NCBI GenBank assembly: GCA_918807975.1 | Contig: OU964919.1 | Coordinates: 15,890,001-15,954,000 of the forward strand | Direction of reading: 5' to 3' | Length of the DNA: 64,000 nucleotides | From: Aplidium turbinatum | Lineage: Eukaryota > Chordata > Ascidiacea > Aplousobranchia > Polyclinidae | Shown: positions 11,660 through 24,900 of the stretch, one piece after another | Numbering within the stretch: the stretch's first letter is position 1 | Layout of the letters: each line of letters starts with the position of its first letter | The notes under the pieces: model-generated | Seen by the model: only the letters and a program-made list of their open reading frames with translations | What the model was told of the DNA's origin: nothing | Database searches by the model: none | Translations under genes and position numbers: made by a program

Positions 11660-12344
11660 CATGGAGGAACCATTTTAAAAGTAGTTGGGCGCAGCGGTCA
11701 AAGTCAATCCAACTTCTGGGGGGAAAAGCCCCCCATAACATTGTTGCATTCCTAATACTTGAAATCGTGTGTACATTGTGTTTTCATGATTGCCTTTCAT
11801 GCCAAAAAGCGAAAATCTTTTATTTTTTGAGCCCGATTTTCGTCCAAAGAATTTACAAAATTGTTAAGTTGCTCTATGGCGTTTTACAAAATATGGCGAT
11901 GTACACACAAATAAAACGGCAACAATACACACACAGTTATAATACCACCTGAGAGTAATAATCTGCAGCATTATACAGTAGCCTACGTGCATATGTAATA
12001 ATATCATTGTTTTAACCATAGGGGACTATACAGAATAATTATACTGATTGATAGATTGCTCCACCAGCCACAACCACACGTGCTGCCTATCAATAGTGGG
12101 CTCAACAAAAAAGTTTGAAGATTGGATTTCATCATTGAGCTAGTGTGTAGATTTTATCAATTGAGCTAGTATCAAATATAATCAAACTAGTGTGTATCAA
12201 TTGAGTGAAGACCTGTTATGGAACTCCCTCTCTGATTTGCCATTTTCGCTACCTTTTCAAAGAAATTTGGCTTTCAAAAGTGGGTGGGCCAGGCCCACCC
12301 AGAAAATAAAGTAGGTGGGCCCAGGCCCACGTGGTTCCTCCATG
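11660..12344. mobile_element. Non-autonomous element with CATGGAGGAACCA ends
   Basis: The ends CATGGAGGAACCA and TGGTTCCTCCATG are inverse. The right part repeats GTGGGCC/GGCCCAC words (GGTGGGCCCAGGCCCAC). No convincing target duplication is seen. The CATGG start resembles the P-like elements at 31633 and 48145. Confidence 0.55.
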
Positions 12345-12784
12345 CCTGGTCTATACCTACGTGTCCCATTTCCTTTTTTTTTACTACTTTTCCTACAACA
12401 TTTAACCGGCCTTTTGTACGACGGCTTGCCATCACGTAGCCTACTATTTGATCAGAGCGCTAGCAAAACTTCTTTTTTTCACTCACGTTACAGATTAACC
12501 TTTGTTGTCAAGGACAATGGCCAACTCTTGACAAAGCTTTTGTGTCGTGCCATTTGCTGCTGAACAGGTTTCAGCACCCTTGATAAAGTTAGTCGTGACG
12601 AAACGTCGGAAATAAAAGCTGGGTATCTTTCTTAACACCAGAACAGTCTCTGTTCAAATGCTAATTATAAACAACATAAAAAATTTCACACTTAAACAAT
12701 ATAAACGAAAGATTCGCGTGGAGAAAGGTTTCAACGGAGAAAGAGATGTTATAAAAATCTTTGGGAGAAGGTAAGGCTACCTAC

Positions 12785-12934
12785 CATTAGCAACTTCACA
12801 TCTGCGTTTAATCTTTCAAGTTCTTTTTGTTGTTCTTTGATAATTATTTCTTGTTTAGCAATTTGTTCTCCGCTAGATGACGCCCGATGGCCGTGCAGGT
12901 TGATAATTTCAGATAATTCTTTCACAAGCTGGTT
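12785..12934 (-). CDS. CNGA: Probable CNGA C-terminal coiled-coil exon
   Basis: Acceptor TTTCTTTCACAG, donor ATG|GTAGGT, exactly 50 codons in phase 0; the other frames have stops. It encodes NQLVKELSEIINLHGHRASS and IAKQEIIIKEQQKELERLNA, heptads typical of a coiled coil. CNGA subunits end in a leucine-zipper-like coiled coil that sets subunit stoichiometry. The link to the upstream exons is by position and type only. Confidence 0.6.
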
Positions 12935-15900
12935 CTGTGAAAGAAATTAAAAACTAATTTAACCCCAGAAAGCATGAAGGGAGTCGAACGTGATTTGGTT
13001 GGGTTGGGTACATTAAGCAAAAATAACATAAAATGTAGTAGTAGTAGGCTAACTCGCAGGCCAATAAGTAGGCTAACTCGCAAAAGCATAATTTGCTGAC
13101 AAAAAAATATGCATTATGATCATTGTAAGCATTTGATGTGAAAACGCATAACTGCTGCGTTGCTTGATTTGGTTTTTTGCTTTCGGACTGGGAAAGCTTC
13201 TTTGAGAACTTAATCCTGGCAGTTTTGTATCTTGTAGAGGCTTTTAACCACTGACACAGGCCCGGTCATCGACTTGGACAAGATAAAGTTTTCTATAGTT
13301 GAAACTGGGGAATTATTCCATCCACTAGGTGCCGCTGAATAAAGAGAAGTCCTTGTATGCGGTGCTCAAGCGCACACGAATAGACCAAGCTACAGTGGTC
13401 TCATCGAAAGCTATAGAAAATACATACCAGTAACATGATATTGTCAGGGTGCTTTTCGGTCTCAACTTGAATGTTGGTTTCTTGCTTGTGTTTTTGTTTA
13501 TCTGCCAAAACATCATAGGCTTAAGTAAACGGACCACTCTTTATGATTGTAATTATAGCCTTTTACATAGAAATTGTAGAAGGCTAAAAAACAGTCTGAC
13601 GAAGCATTTAATCGAGCAGGATGAATTATCTTCAGTCCTGACTCGATTTGGATATTTTCGGTCCGAAACCGGCAACAGATTTAGAGAAAAGTGCGCTGGT
13701 AGTCCGTATATTAAATACATTTTGTTATAAGCGTGTTGGGGCATCGACCGGAACATCGACCTTTGAAACTGACAAAAACGTTTCTAAATTATTGACTACA
13801 AATTTATAGGCTGTTACGCAATTTCTGGCCAAAGTTCTGTGTCTCATTAGTGATGTAATTATCTGCAACAATAACGTTTGTGTGACAATAAATTTGCTGA
13901 GGACTGTTAAAACTTCTTCTGTGCTTGCCGTCAATATGACAATTACTTTTCTTCCAATCTAGACTTTTATTGCCAAGTTTGCTTTAGTTTCAATGGTGTC
14001 AAACGTTGCGAGATCTTCACCCATCCGGACCGCCGAGTATAACCTATTCCGTGAGAGTTTCTATCAGGGAAATCAAGAACGTATCTGGAAGCGCAACTGA
14101 CGCCAACTTGGTTCTCCGAGTAGGGCAAAAGTGTTGGTAACGACTAGAACATCACACAACTAAGGCGAAAGAACCATGTCCATTGAGTCCTGTCTTTGTC
14201 ATGAGTTACCAAGGGGGTGGGGGGGGCTTGTATACCAGTCCCAGGTATACAAGTCCCCCCCCCCCACCCCCCTTGGTAACTCATGACAAAGACAGGACTC
14301 AAGCTGCGTGGCTCTTTCGCCTTAGTTGTGTGATGTTCTAGGCGTTACCAAAAGTGTTAGGCAAAAGTGTTGCCAGATTCTGTGCACATTTTGCAGACAA
14401 AAAGCTATGTTTAATCAAGCTGCTCAAAAATCAGCCAATGATTTCTAGTCAAGCCTCGACTAAAATTTGCAACAACTGCACGAATTATTTTAATTTCTAA
14501 AGTGATCTTTTGTCAACTTATTAATGAGGTGAAAGGAATAGCCTACTAGGAAAATTAATAACTTAAAACATGACTAATAATTGATAAATTTAAACCAATT
14601 ATCCCCATAGAAAAGACAACTCAAAAATAAATTACAAATGTAATAAACATTACATTCATTACTTGACTCTACCAGTAATGCTATCTTTAGATAAGCTGAT
14701 GATGTTGCACAACAGTAGTTTATTTGATAAATTTATAGTTTTTCAAGATGTAGCCTGTTTTGAACATCTTAAAATTTTCAACATTGCTGTAATGATGAGT
14801 TAATAAATTAAAGTTTAACTTTATGATGAATTTTGTATTTACAAATATTGAAATTGATTTATCAAACAAGCATTATTTAAAGTTTGAGAAAATCAAGAAT
14901 AGCATTTAGAGTAAAACAAAAAACTGGCAACACTATTATTTAACGCACCCTACTCCGAGAAAGTAGTTTCGAATCCCGTAGGCTACTTCTAAAAATCCTT
15001 GTTTTCCATTCTGCTTCAAAGGCGATTACACGGCCAAAGTATACGACTTAGATGTAGTCTATAGTATGCTACTCCCTTCAGGTTCAGGATCTAAGTTAGG
15101 CTAGCTAGTTGTGAAAGTTTTCCATACCTTTTGGTTTTTCCGCCTGTTTTGGAATCGGAAAAACAGTTCCCATGACTTCACTTTCTATTGCTGTGGCTGT
15201 CGAACTTACAAGCATCTCCGTTGCGTGCAGTAGCTTGCCATCCTTTTTTCGGTGAAGTTTTTGTGTTTCTTGCACTTTCTCGTAAATCCTAGACATCACA
15301 AAACACTAGCCCATAACTTCTATTTTTATGATGTTTAATCGATAAACTAGCGAAGGCTACTAGGCTACTTACTTTTACAAACAGTCTAACAACTAAACGA
15401 GATAAACTACAGAACTTGACATTTCAAAAAAGTATTAGCCTATGTTGAAACTGTTAATTCATCCGTCATACGATGCTTCTATTCTAACTAACTTGTGTTT
15501 TTACCACAGCCTAAACATAGCAACGCACGTTTTCGTGTTGTTTTCCATTGTATTCCATCGTGAACGCTTTTCCGTCTCTTGAAATCTTTTGCGTCCATAC
15601 AAGTGTAGAAGTTGTTTTGCATCTGTGATATTTACAAAGTGTGAAAAATTAATAGAAAACTATTAGAAAATAGTTTTGTTTGTAAAATTGGGCTACTTGA
15701 TAAAGATTTTATTTTGCAGCAGATTTCCTTTTTTTACGCTTGGTTTTGTTTTGAAATTCAACCAATTCCCTTTCACTGTACGTTCACAACGGAAGCAAAA
15801 GGCAGTATGACATTCAATGTGCGTGGGCATCAGAAGTGTACGATGTCAGGCTTTCTGGACTCCTGCTCCACTCCGACTTCGAAGTCTGCTCCAAATTGGA

Positions 15901-18900
15901 GTTTGGAGTCAGTAGCCTGTGTTCAAAGTATTTTATGGCCTAGGCCTACCACTTATAGGCTAATACTTAGGCTATATCTTCTCTATTCCCTGCGTTGAAA
16001 AGAAAAGCATAATTTTTTAACTGAAAAAAATACTGCTTGGAAAATAAAATCATAGAAATAAGCTACACAAAAATAACAACTGCGCCAAGTAAGCCTACAA
16101 CGTAAATATTTGCATGTTAAAGTATAAACAGGCAACAAAATCAGACTTGGAATCGTGTTTTCGCCAAAAGTTTCAGGTTCCGGTCGCACTCCAACTCCGG
16201 CCGAAAAGAAAGACTCCGGCTTCTAAATGCTTCAAAACTCTGGTTTCTGTAGCCTACACCTTTAGGGGCCTTGTGCTATATGTAGAGGAGATTAGGGACC
16301 AGTGGGACCAAAATAGTTTTTTCTTTAATAACTCAAAACATTACAAACAATGTGTAGGCCTACCAAACCACATTTTTCATGAAGTTTCAACTATTGCTCA
16401 CACCTTCAAAACATTTCAACAAAAATTCTAATATTGTTTATTTTCAAGCAGGGAATGGGATGGGATGGAATGGAAGACAGATTTTGGGATGGAAATGGAA
16501 AGGAATGGAAGATCTTGGTGAAGGGATGGAAGACAATCTTCCATCATTCCATCCCAATTCCATCATTAGGCCTAACTTTCTAATGCTTTATCAAGACATG
16601 CAAAATATTACGTTGCTTGCTGAAATAATTCGATTTTCGGTTTGTATTAAACCAACGGGACTGTTGCCTGGCGCGTATTTGTCAAACCTACAGTCGTTAG
16701 GCAGAATTGACCAATCAGAAAGCTATGGTTTTTATGTTTATTTGTGGCATATTCAACGCGGAGATCACAAAATGTGAAGATGGAATGGAAGAGATTTCTG
16801 AGATGGAATGGAAGATTTCTAAGATGGAATGGAGATAAAATGGAAGAAAATCTCAGGATGGAAGATGGAAAAAACGTCTTTCATCCCATACCCTGTTTTC
16901 AAGTTCAAATTGCCACACTAAAATGTCTCACTGGTTTCTAACCTAAGAAAGCAGTGGGACACTTTAAAAATGCATTTAGTGAAACAAGAAATTAGTTGTA
17001 AAGAAAAACACAGAGATTTGCATTGCTTGCATGCATGCATTTGTGTATTACAAGGCATTGTTGCGACACTTTACACTGCAGCGGTCGGCAAACTTTCTGT
17101 ACTACTGGGCCAAATCTACATACTTCCGGTAACGTGTTGGCCGCATAAATTTCAACAACCTATAAACAATCGGCACATTATCCTTAAAATCATGGCGCAC
17201 CTGCAACTCCTATTCCTGTGTCGATTGCACAATGCACAATGAGACGTGTTTGTTGCCGTTTCATATTTATTATCAAACACGTATTAAAACGCAATGCATT
17301 GTTTTTATATACTTATCATTTATCAATGTGAAGGATGATGTTGTTTCTGTGTCATGGCCAAGGTGTTTAAATCAACTGGCAACTTTGTTGATGATATTTG
17401 CAATACGTCATTGAAATCACGATCTGACAGGCGAGTGCGAAGTTTATTCTTTGTTGAAAAAAGCTGCTCACAGCAATATGTGCTTCCAAACATGCACAAT
17501 ATTGCACATTACACGTTTTGCATAGTCAATTGTCATACAGATGAGATTTACATTTACACAGGTGGATTTATGGACATATTCTTTATAAAAGTTGGCAATT
17601 GGAACTGAATCGTGGAAAATTACTGCATAAATCAGTTTCGTTTCTGTTACGTCATAATTACACATAATCAATAAGTGCTTTCGCTTGCGCCATTCCTCGA
17701 CAGTGGGGTACATAATTTTGAGTAACGTCAGACCATAATTTTGAGACATTTTGTAGCGTACATGGGAGTTACCGAGTAAATTCGGGACACATGTTAAAGG
17801 GCTTTTTGTTATGATATAAAATAAATTCATGCGTAGATAATGATGAAACTTTAGTTTATGCACTAAAAGTAAGATCGTTCGAGGGTCGCAAAAAAGTTTG
17901 TCCGTGGGCCGCATTTGGCCCGCGGGCCGCAGTTTGCCGACCCCTGCTTTACAGTTACACCAAAGAAACGTTAAAATAAATAGTTTAATTGGATTAACTC
18001 AACAAAACTCTCAAACTTACAAAACAAACACTATTGAAAACAAAATAGAATACACAATGAATAAGTTGGTTAAATGTTTCATGACTTTTTTGAAAGAAAG
18101 GATTTGTCAAAGTCATCATATTGTATTATGTTGTGTACCGTATGTAGGGTGTAGACTGTAGGCTATATATATAGCATACGTTTATACTGCCCCACAGGTC
18201 CTTGAACAAAATGTCCCACCGGAGCCTGAAACTTTTTTGAAATATTTTTGCCTCTCAATTCAAAACTTGAAAAAAGATTAACTTTGCAGTATTTTGCCTA
18301 ATGGAAGTAGCCTGCAAGTTATAGCCTAAGGATTAACTCAACTTAAAAACTAACTTGCCATAAAACTAAAACTTCCTTTTATTTTAAAGAATAAAAGCAT
18401 ATTTCGACCAACTCCATTTTTTTGTACACTTTAGTTTATTTTTCAACACAATTGTTGTTTTTGAAGCCTTGTTAAATTTTTTAATTAGCATTTCATAAAC
18501 TAGATTAGAAAAGACCTAGCCTATTTGCTTGTTCATTCCACCTATTTTACAGATATAATTCGGCTGTAGCCTGAACTACAGTAAGCCACTAGGCTTACAT
18601 AAATAACTTTAAATAGTTTTAGAACGTTTCTCATCACAAAAACTTGAGCACGAAATTATTCAAAAATAACCAAAAGGAAATGTTGATTAGCTCTTACCTG
18701 GGTAGTACTCCATAGCTTGCAGCATATCATCAGCAGATAAAATGAACACTTCTGAATATCCAACACTGCGCACACTAGCCACTCGTATGTTAACACCTTC
18801 GTTTAAGTTTAACACAGCAATTTCTCCGAAAAAGTCTCCTGTTTTTAAGCGAGCGACAGTTCTTCCACATTCACTGCATAAAAAGATGTTTTTTTTATAC

Positions 18901-21900
18901 ATTTATAGCCAAGGCTGTGTAGGCTATCTAGATTGGTCTCAGGTTAGCCAATGCTGTGTATTGTAAAGTCTTCGAACCAGAGACGCAGGCCCGGTTACAG
19001 GAATCGACAAGACGAAGTTTGCCTTGTGCTGATAGCCAGGAAGAACTCTCCTTTCTACAAAATATTGTAGTTTTTTTCCTATAGCTTGTTTCATGCACTA
19101 AATACCGCAGACTGAGCTGTCTTCGAAATACAAACCGGAGAGTTGTAGTATAGTAGGTTGCACGCCGGAGAGTTGGACCATTTCTTCGTTCACAAAGCCT
19201 TATCCGATTGAGCTATCAGCCAAACTTGTTTGTCTGGTATTTTTCAATTTTTGTACTTTATTTTGACGCAAACTAACCATGGCATTTACCTACAGGCCCA
19301 TTTACGGTACTTTAATCTCACACCAATCTAAACGTTTAATGATAGTTTCATGCACCTAATAACTTCGAGAAATCCATGGTTTACGATAAACATTTCTCTA
19401 CCGACTTCTCCATATCTGCAAACTAAGTCATTGGGAGTATAAATGCAAGACTTCATCTTGAGCACCAAATGGTGGAGAAACTCTGGCTGTACAAGTTGGA
19501 AAATTGATACCTAAAAAAAGCATTGTAGTTTAGCAGCTGAAAGCCATGTTCTTACAAACGTTTTCTAAAATAACAAATTTCAAGAATACAAAAATAATAC
19601 AATTAAAACAACGTTTTGTTTTTGTATTGGATTCATCTAGAAATTTGAACAAATTCGCTTTGTGGCGCGCTAAAACCAAAATTCTCAAACATTTGAGAAC
19701 ACCAAAAACACCACCAAAGTAAAATTTGCAATTGAGCATCTTTGCTCCATGTTTTTAAACATTTCATCTAGAGGTATTGAAAAAAAAAATTTTCAGCAAA
19801 ACATAATAAAACCCTTTCACTAATTAACTATTTAGCCCAAAATCTACCTAAAAATACAAAATTACATTTTATTTTGTCTTTAACGTCCGTAAGCTCCAAT
19901 AGCAGTTAGCGGACTTGCAAGTTTTAAAAAAATGAAAGTAAGATAAACGCACTTTGAACGTTATGCCGCTTTCTGTAGTTGTAGGCTTCAGTAGGAGTTC
20001 ACCTTTCGTTTTTGTTTCGAAGTATTCTGCCACCCAACATCAACAGCTTTTCTTTAACCCAGTGGTTCTCAACGGGGCGGTACCGCCACACAGAGGGCTT
20101 TTGGATTTTGCAGGGGGCGGTATGATTATCTCGGCTTAAGGGGGGGGGGCGTTTTGATTATTAAGGGCATTCTGGTTTAACCCATCTACCGACCAGCGTA
20201 ACAATTTTGTCACATCATTGTCTGGTTAATTTACTCTACATGCTCGCATGATAGCCTAGGGACTTTGATGATAGCCAAACAATTTCTCTTACACCATCGT
20301 CGTATTTGATTGACCATTGACCAACTGTTTTGTTTACAAACGCTATCTATTTAAATTCATTAATTTTTCAGTACCGGTATGTCACAAAATCTGGTGAGTT
20401 CCATTATGACGTAACCACTACTACCAACAGTAGGCCTATACTGTTTTCATGCGTAATTAAATTGTTTTTGTTGGGAGGCGGTAAAATATCACCAGTTTAT
20501 AAAGGGGCCGTTGGGCCAAAAAAGGTTGAGAAACACTGCTTTAACCGAACATTAAAAAGTTTAACACAAAAAGTTATTTTTACTTTTTAGTAACTTTTTG
20601 TAGAAAAATACCCACCTTTCGCAAAGTGCTCAGATTCACATAAATTGCCAATTCAGTTTTCAGAGAATCCGGTACCATTTGCAGACTGTTGACGTCATTA
20701 TCACCAGTGAGCGTGCCGCGTGAACGAGAGAACCGGTACCAACGCAGCACTCTCTGCTGCATTGACTTGGGAATGTTCTTTGCCGTCATAAATTTCTTGG
20801 CGTGATCCTGCAAATGAAAGATTATAATAGAAGTTAGCTTACCTTTATGCTGCGAAATCCATCTTTTGCTTTAGCAGTTTGTAGTTTACTGGAGCAATGC
20901 GTGTGATGGTTGCACTGACGCTGCGCGGTGAACCAAAGACTATTTTTGTTGACTGTAGGTAAATATCCCACTGAGGTAAAAGTTTCCAAGAAAATATTTG
21001 TCCAGATACTAACTTAATAATACCACAAAAAAAGAGAATAGCCTATTAACTACGAAAAGATAGTAGGCCTATTGGCTACAATAATAATCGATATAGGCTC
21101 CCGTTTATTGACGTATCGATAATGATATATCGATTATAAACTTAGTATTACATTTTTCGTTCCCGACACGTTAATGACGAAAAATAAAATGATATGTTAT
21201 GATAGTTGGTCAATAAGTTTCAACATTAGGAATGCAGAACTTTTATGGTTTATTTTGATAGAGCGAAAGGGTTTTGCAAAGGATTTTTTCATAGTGTTTT
21301 TTACTGATTAGGTCTATTATCAAGCTATACAAACCTTCAATTATAATACCGTACCAAACTAAAAACTTGTGCTCTACTGAACGTTTTGAAATCTAGTAGC
21401 CTACAAGTACAATCTAGCTATCACGTTCACAACTTACTGTCATTCTTTGGTAGGCTTGTTTGTTTTCGTTTTGAGTGGCAATTACGTTTCCAACTTGACC
21501 TGTCAGACAAATATTGTATATAAGCTACAGATGGTTTTGAATCTTTATCCTCGGACTGACAAAGCCTTGATAGATTATTCCTGGTAGTTTCGCATATTTA
21601 GAGGTTAGTATTTGACGCAGGGCCGGTTACCGAGATCGGCAGAGTGAAGTTTTTCGATTGTTGAAGTGTAGTTGCCGGGGAATTATTCCATTCACTAGAT
21701 GCCGCTGAATGGAGAGTAGTCCTGAAATACGTTGTTCGAGAGCACACCTCGAGAGTCGAACCAGCCTTGCTTAATCTGGCAGCTTCTTCGTTCACAAAGT
21801 CATGCGCTAACCAACTGAGCTATTGGGGTGGACTTTATCTATTCAGCAGCGTAGCTATTTTTACGTAGGAAAAGACTCCAGAAATATAAATTACGTAAGC

Positions 21901-24900
21901 AAAACACCAAGTGAAAACAGAAAAATGTGGTAAAACGTAAATTTTGACAAAAATTATTTTCCTCGCTCAAATCAAAATTCACCAGACTAACGGGTGGCAT
22001 TAAAACCGGAGCGTGTTTTAAATCTCTAGTGGATTTGAGGATAGGTTGAAGAAATTTGGTCACAGTAAAAATGCCGTAACCTTTTCTTACTTAAAACAGT
22101 TAAAAGACATTAATCAGCTTCATACTTATTAGAAATGACTGCAAATATCCTAACACATTCCACATGCAAATATGTAGTCTACAAGTGCTTGCAATGTTAT
22201 TTGTGTCACAAGTTGCCCCGTTGTAAAGAGCCACAAAACTAAGAAATCTCTAACTGAGTTTGAGAAAGCTAAAAAAATTCCTTGTTATCAAAACAATGTA
22301 TCTAAATATTTTCAGGGCAATTAGTTTACAAAAATGTATTTCAATAGCAATATTGCAAATGAAAGTAAGCTAGATAAGGTATTTATAGCTCATTTCAACT
22401 ATGTTAGCTTCAGCAGTGCCGGTCTTTGGGGTGTGCAATCCGTGCGATCGCACAGGGCCCGCAAATTAGGGGGCCCGCAATTTACTCAGAAAATGCAGTA
22501 ATTTTGTCATTTCCAATGGAAAAATTCAACAAGTAAATTCAACAAAGGAATTAGCAACAAGAAAACATAGAGACTCCACGGGTGCAACCTATTTCGTCCC
22601 ATGAACATTTCGTACCCTGAAAAGATCGAGAAAAAAACAACAGAGCCGAAGTCGCTGATCGGAGTTGCAGCAAACATTTCAAAAATTCTCTCGATCTTTT
22701 TAGGCGACGAAATAGGTCGAAATTTGATTTTGTTACTCCGATTTCAGGGTACGAAATTGGGGTACGAATTTTTCAGGAGACGAAATAGGTTGCATCCAGA
22801 CTCAACATAGAAACATAGCTTTATTTCCGAAAATTGCCAAAGAAAGCATGATCTTATCCTTTTGCTATGCCACCGGACAACACCATTTTACAGTAACATT
22901 CATGCCCAAATTTTGTTGAACATGCTCTCAGAATGTCTCAAATTCAAAGCAGTTTTTCAAAATTTTCTGGGGGAGGTCCCCCAGACCCTCCCTACCGCTG
23001 GGTGTCGTCTTCAGCGATCACGCCGTCAGGCTTCGTCTGCCGACCGTCAAACCACCCCCTCTCCTTTCAAAACACCTAGCTACACTACTGAATTGGATCA
23101 TTCTCATTGGGGCCCGCAAAAGCATATTCCGCACAGGGACCGAAATACGCTAAGACCGGCACTGGCTTCAGCCCACATCTTATTGATTTTTTTGTTTGTT
23201 TGTTATATCCACTATCCAGGCTTTTACCCGGTGGTTGAAGTGTTAGAATAAGTGGAGGGGAAGTCAAGGAAGCCAGTCTTTGTGTCCACCTTCAGGCATG
23301 TCTAAGTGTCCTGCCAAAGACACAGCCGCATGCTCTTAAGCGATGTCAAACCGGTACCCTTTCGAGTGCCGTACTAGGGCTCTTACCACCCGGCTGTACA
23401 ACGGATCTTACTGAGATCACTGACTAATAAAGCTCGCATCATATCGGATACATTTTACTACAAGTCTGAACTTAAAACAAGCTTCCAGACGAACAATGTA
23501 ACCATTTTTGTCAGACATAGATCAATATAGCCTTTCATTTTTTGATAGGTCTACTCAGCAAATCGATACTTTTGTTGTGTTTAGCAACATTTGGCAACCG
23601 CTGAGATGTTTTGTTGGTATAGATTTTATAAAAAGAACATAACAATTTTTGGATGCAGCGTTCGTATGCCTAATCATAGATGCTCAGTTTGTTTCTTATT
23701 TCATTTCCAATGGACTACAAACAAAAGTCGTTTGACCTTTCAAGCAATTTGCTCGATGACAGAAAACAGTAGACCTAGGCATACAACTAGTCAACTACTC
23801 ACCAACAACCGTAGCAAAAACAAAAATCCCCAAAAAGTAGGCCGCCATCGTGCATAAATATCTGTAAAATAAAGCACTGGTTTTAAATTAATATGAAACT
23901 GATAGTTTTGGGTGGCTCTGCCAAGAACAGCTTTAACTTGCCTAATCAGAGTATCGGTCTGAATCAAGTTAATTTAATCCAGAATCTGGTTCCATTATGC
24001 GGAAAAATTTGAGCTAAAAAATACGTTGGAGACAAAATAAAGATTAAGAAAATGGTATTTTTCACACAACTGCGTTAAACTACACAAATATGTTCACAAA
24101 AAGACATCTTATTGTTCGTAAAGCAACATCTATATGACGCAACAAACCCTTTTGTCAAGCAATAACGCAGCTTACTCGATATCAGTAGTTGGTGACTGCT
24201 TTTCTCCAATGGTTGTGAGTGTGAGGCACGACCAATAGAGAGAGTGAAGATATTTCCTTTGCAGTGTACTCCACTCTGACACATTTGCGGTGAAAGGATA
24301 TGCCCAACCACGAGTTCCATCTACAATTTTTGCTTCAAATTAGTTTCCAGAAATCTGAACTAAAGTTGTATCACAACGTTAACCAAAAAAAAGCAATTGC
24401 TCGCGATTTCTATCAAAAAGGGTACCGGTAGTCGTTACACATGGTTGACGTATAGAATCTAATGTCACTTCATAACTAAGGGAATTGTTGATAAGCTAAG
24501 CTTTTATATGAAAGTTAAGTTACGCGTAGCAGGTTATTTAACATGTTAAGTAATACACAATGGACTACCACACGTTATTTCTCCACTTTTATGTTGTGTT
24601 TTCAAAATTGCTGTCATTATTAATCTTACGGGTCTTGTTTCGCATACTTGATAAAATGATAACTGCTTTCTTCAATGTAAATTACATAAAACCTGTGAAG
24701 CTGGGTTTTTTGTTTATTTTATAGGTTTTATTTAAATAATTGCAAAAATTTCACCAATGCATCCACATAAAGAAATTCAAAAATCATACCAAAAACAATA
24801 AAAATTCAATGTATTTCCATTCATTTCAAGCAACATCTTTTATTGTTAAATGTGGCAACCTGGTCTAGCATTACTATTCAAGTATCTGCGCAAACTGATA

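Larger units (their letters stand above)
16285..18330. repeat. Interspersed repeat copy 1 (filled), with two hAT insertions
   Basis: The sequence aligns piecewise with 56040-56720, sharing TTTTTCATGAAGTTTCA, ATTTAGTGxAACAAGAAA, AAATAAATAGTTTA and AGATTAACTTTGCA. The two elements at 16449-16895 and 17079-17946 are absent from the second copy. Internal GTCCCACTGG-type words recur. The family of this host repeat is unknown. Confidence 0.75.

Noticed and set aside
11389-11952. 187-codon plus-strand open frame
   Set aside because: It runs across the left border of the element at 11660, has no recognisable domain and a composition like translated AT-rich DNA.
16379-16777. 132-codon plus-strand frame with WNGR/WKW repeats
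   Set aside because: It is a translation of the GATGGAATGGAAG repeats of the MITE at 16449 and crosses its border.
17468-17914. 148-codon minus-strand frame inside the hAT at 17079
   Set aside because: No transposase motif. It reads through the terminal repeat and looks like chance.
20580-20615. Extension of the C-linker exon to VGIFLQK
   Set aside because: It resembles the expected VxIF motif, but the true continuation VSIFQLVQPEF is found in the next exon at 19510. The resemblance is a coincidence at the donor site.
21598-21795. Minus-strand frame in SINE A as a protein
   Set aside because: It is a translation of a tRNA-derived SINE with clear A and B boxes.
21766-21836. Functional tRNA gene
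   Set aside because: A and B box-like sequences are present, but no cloverleaf can be folded and the body continues as a SINE.
23470-23530. YIVRLE-like peptide on the minus strand, resembling a nucleotide-binding-domain strand
   Set aside because: It lies between the S6 and C-linker exons, which is the wrong place, and the real strand is found at 19356-19510.
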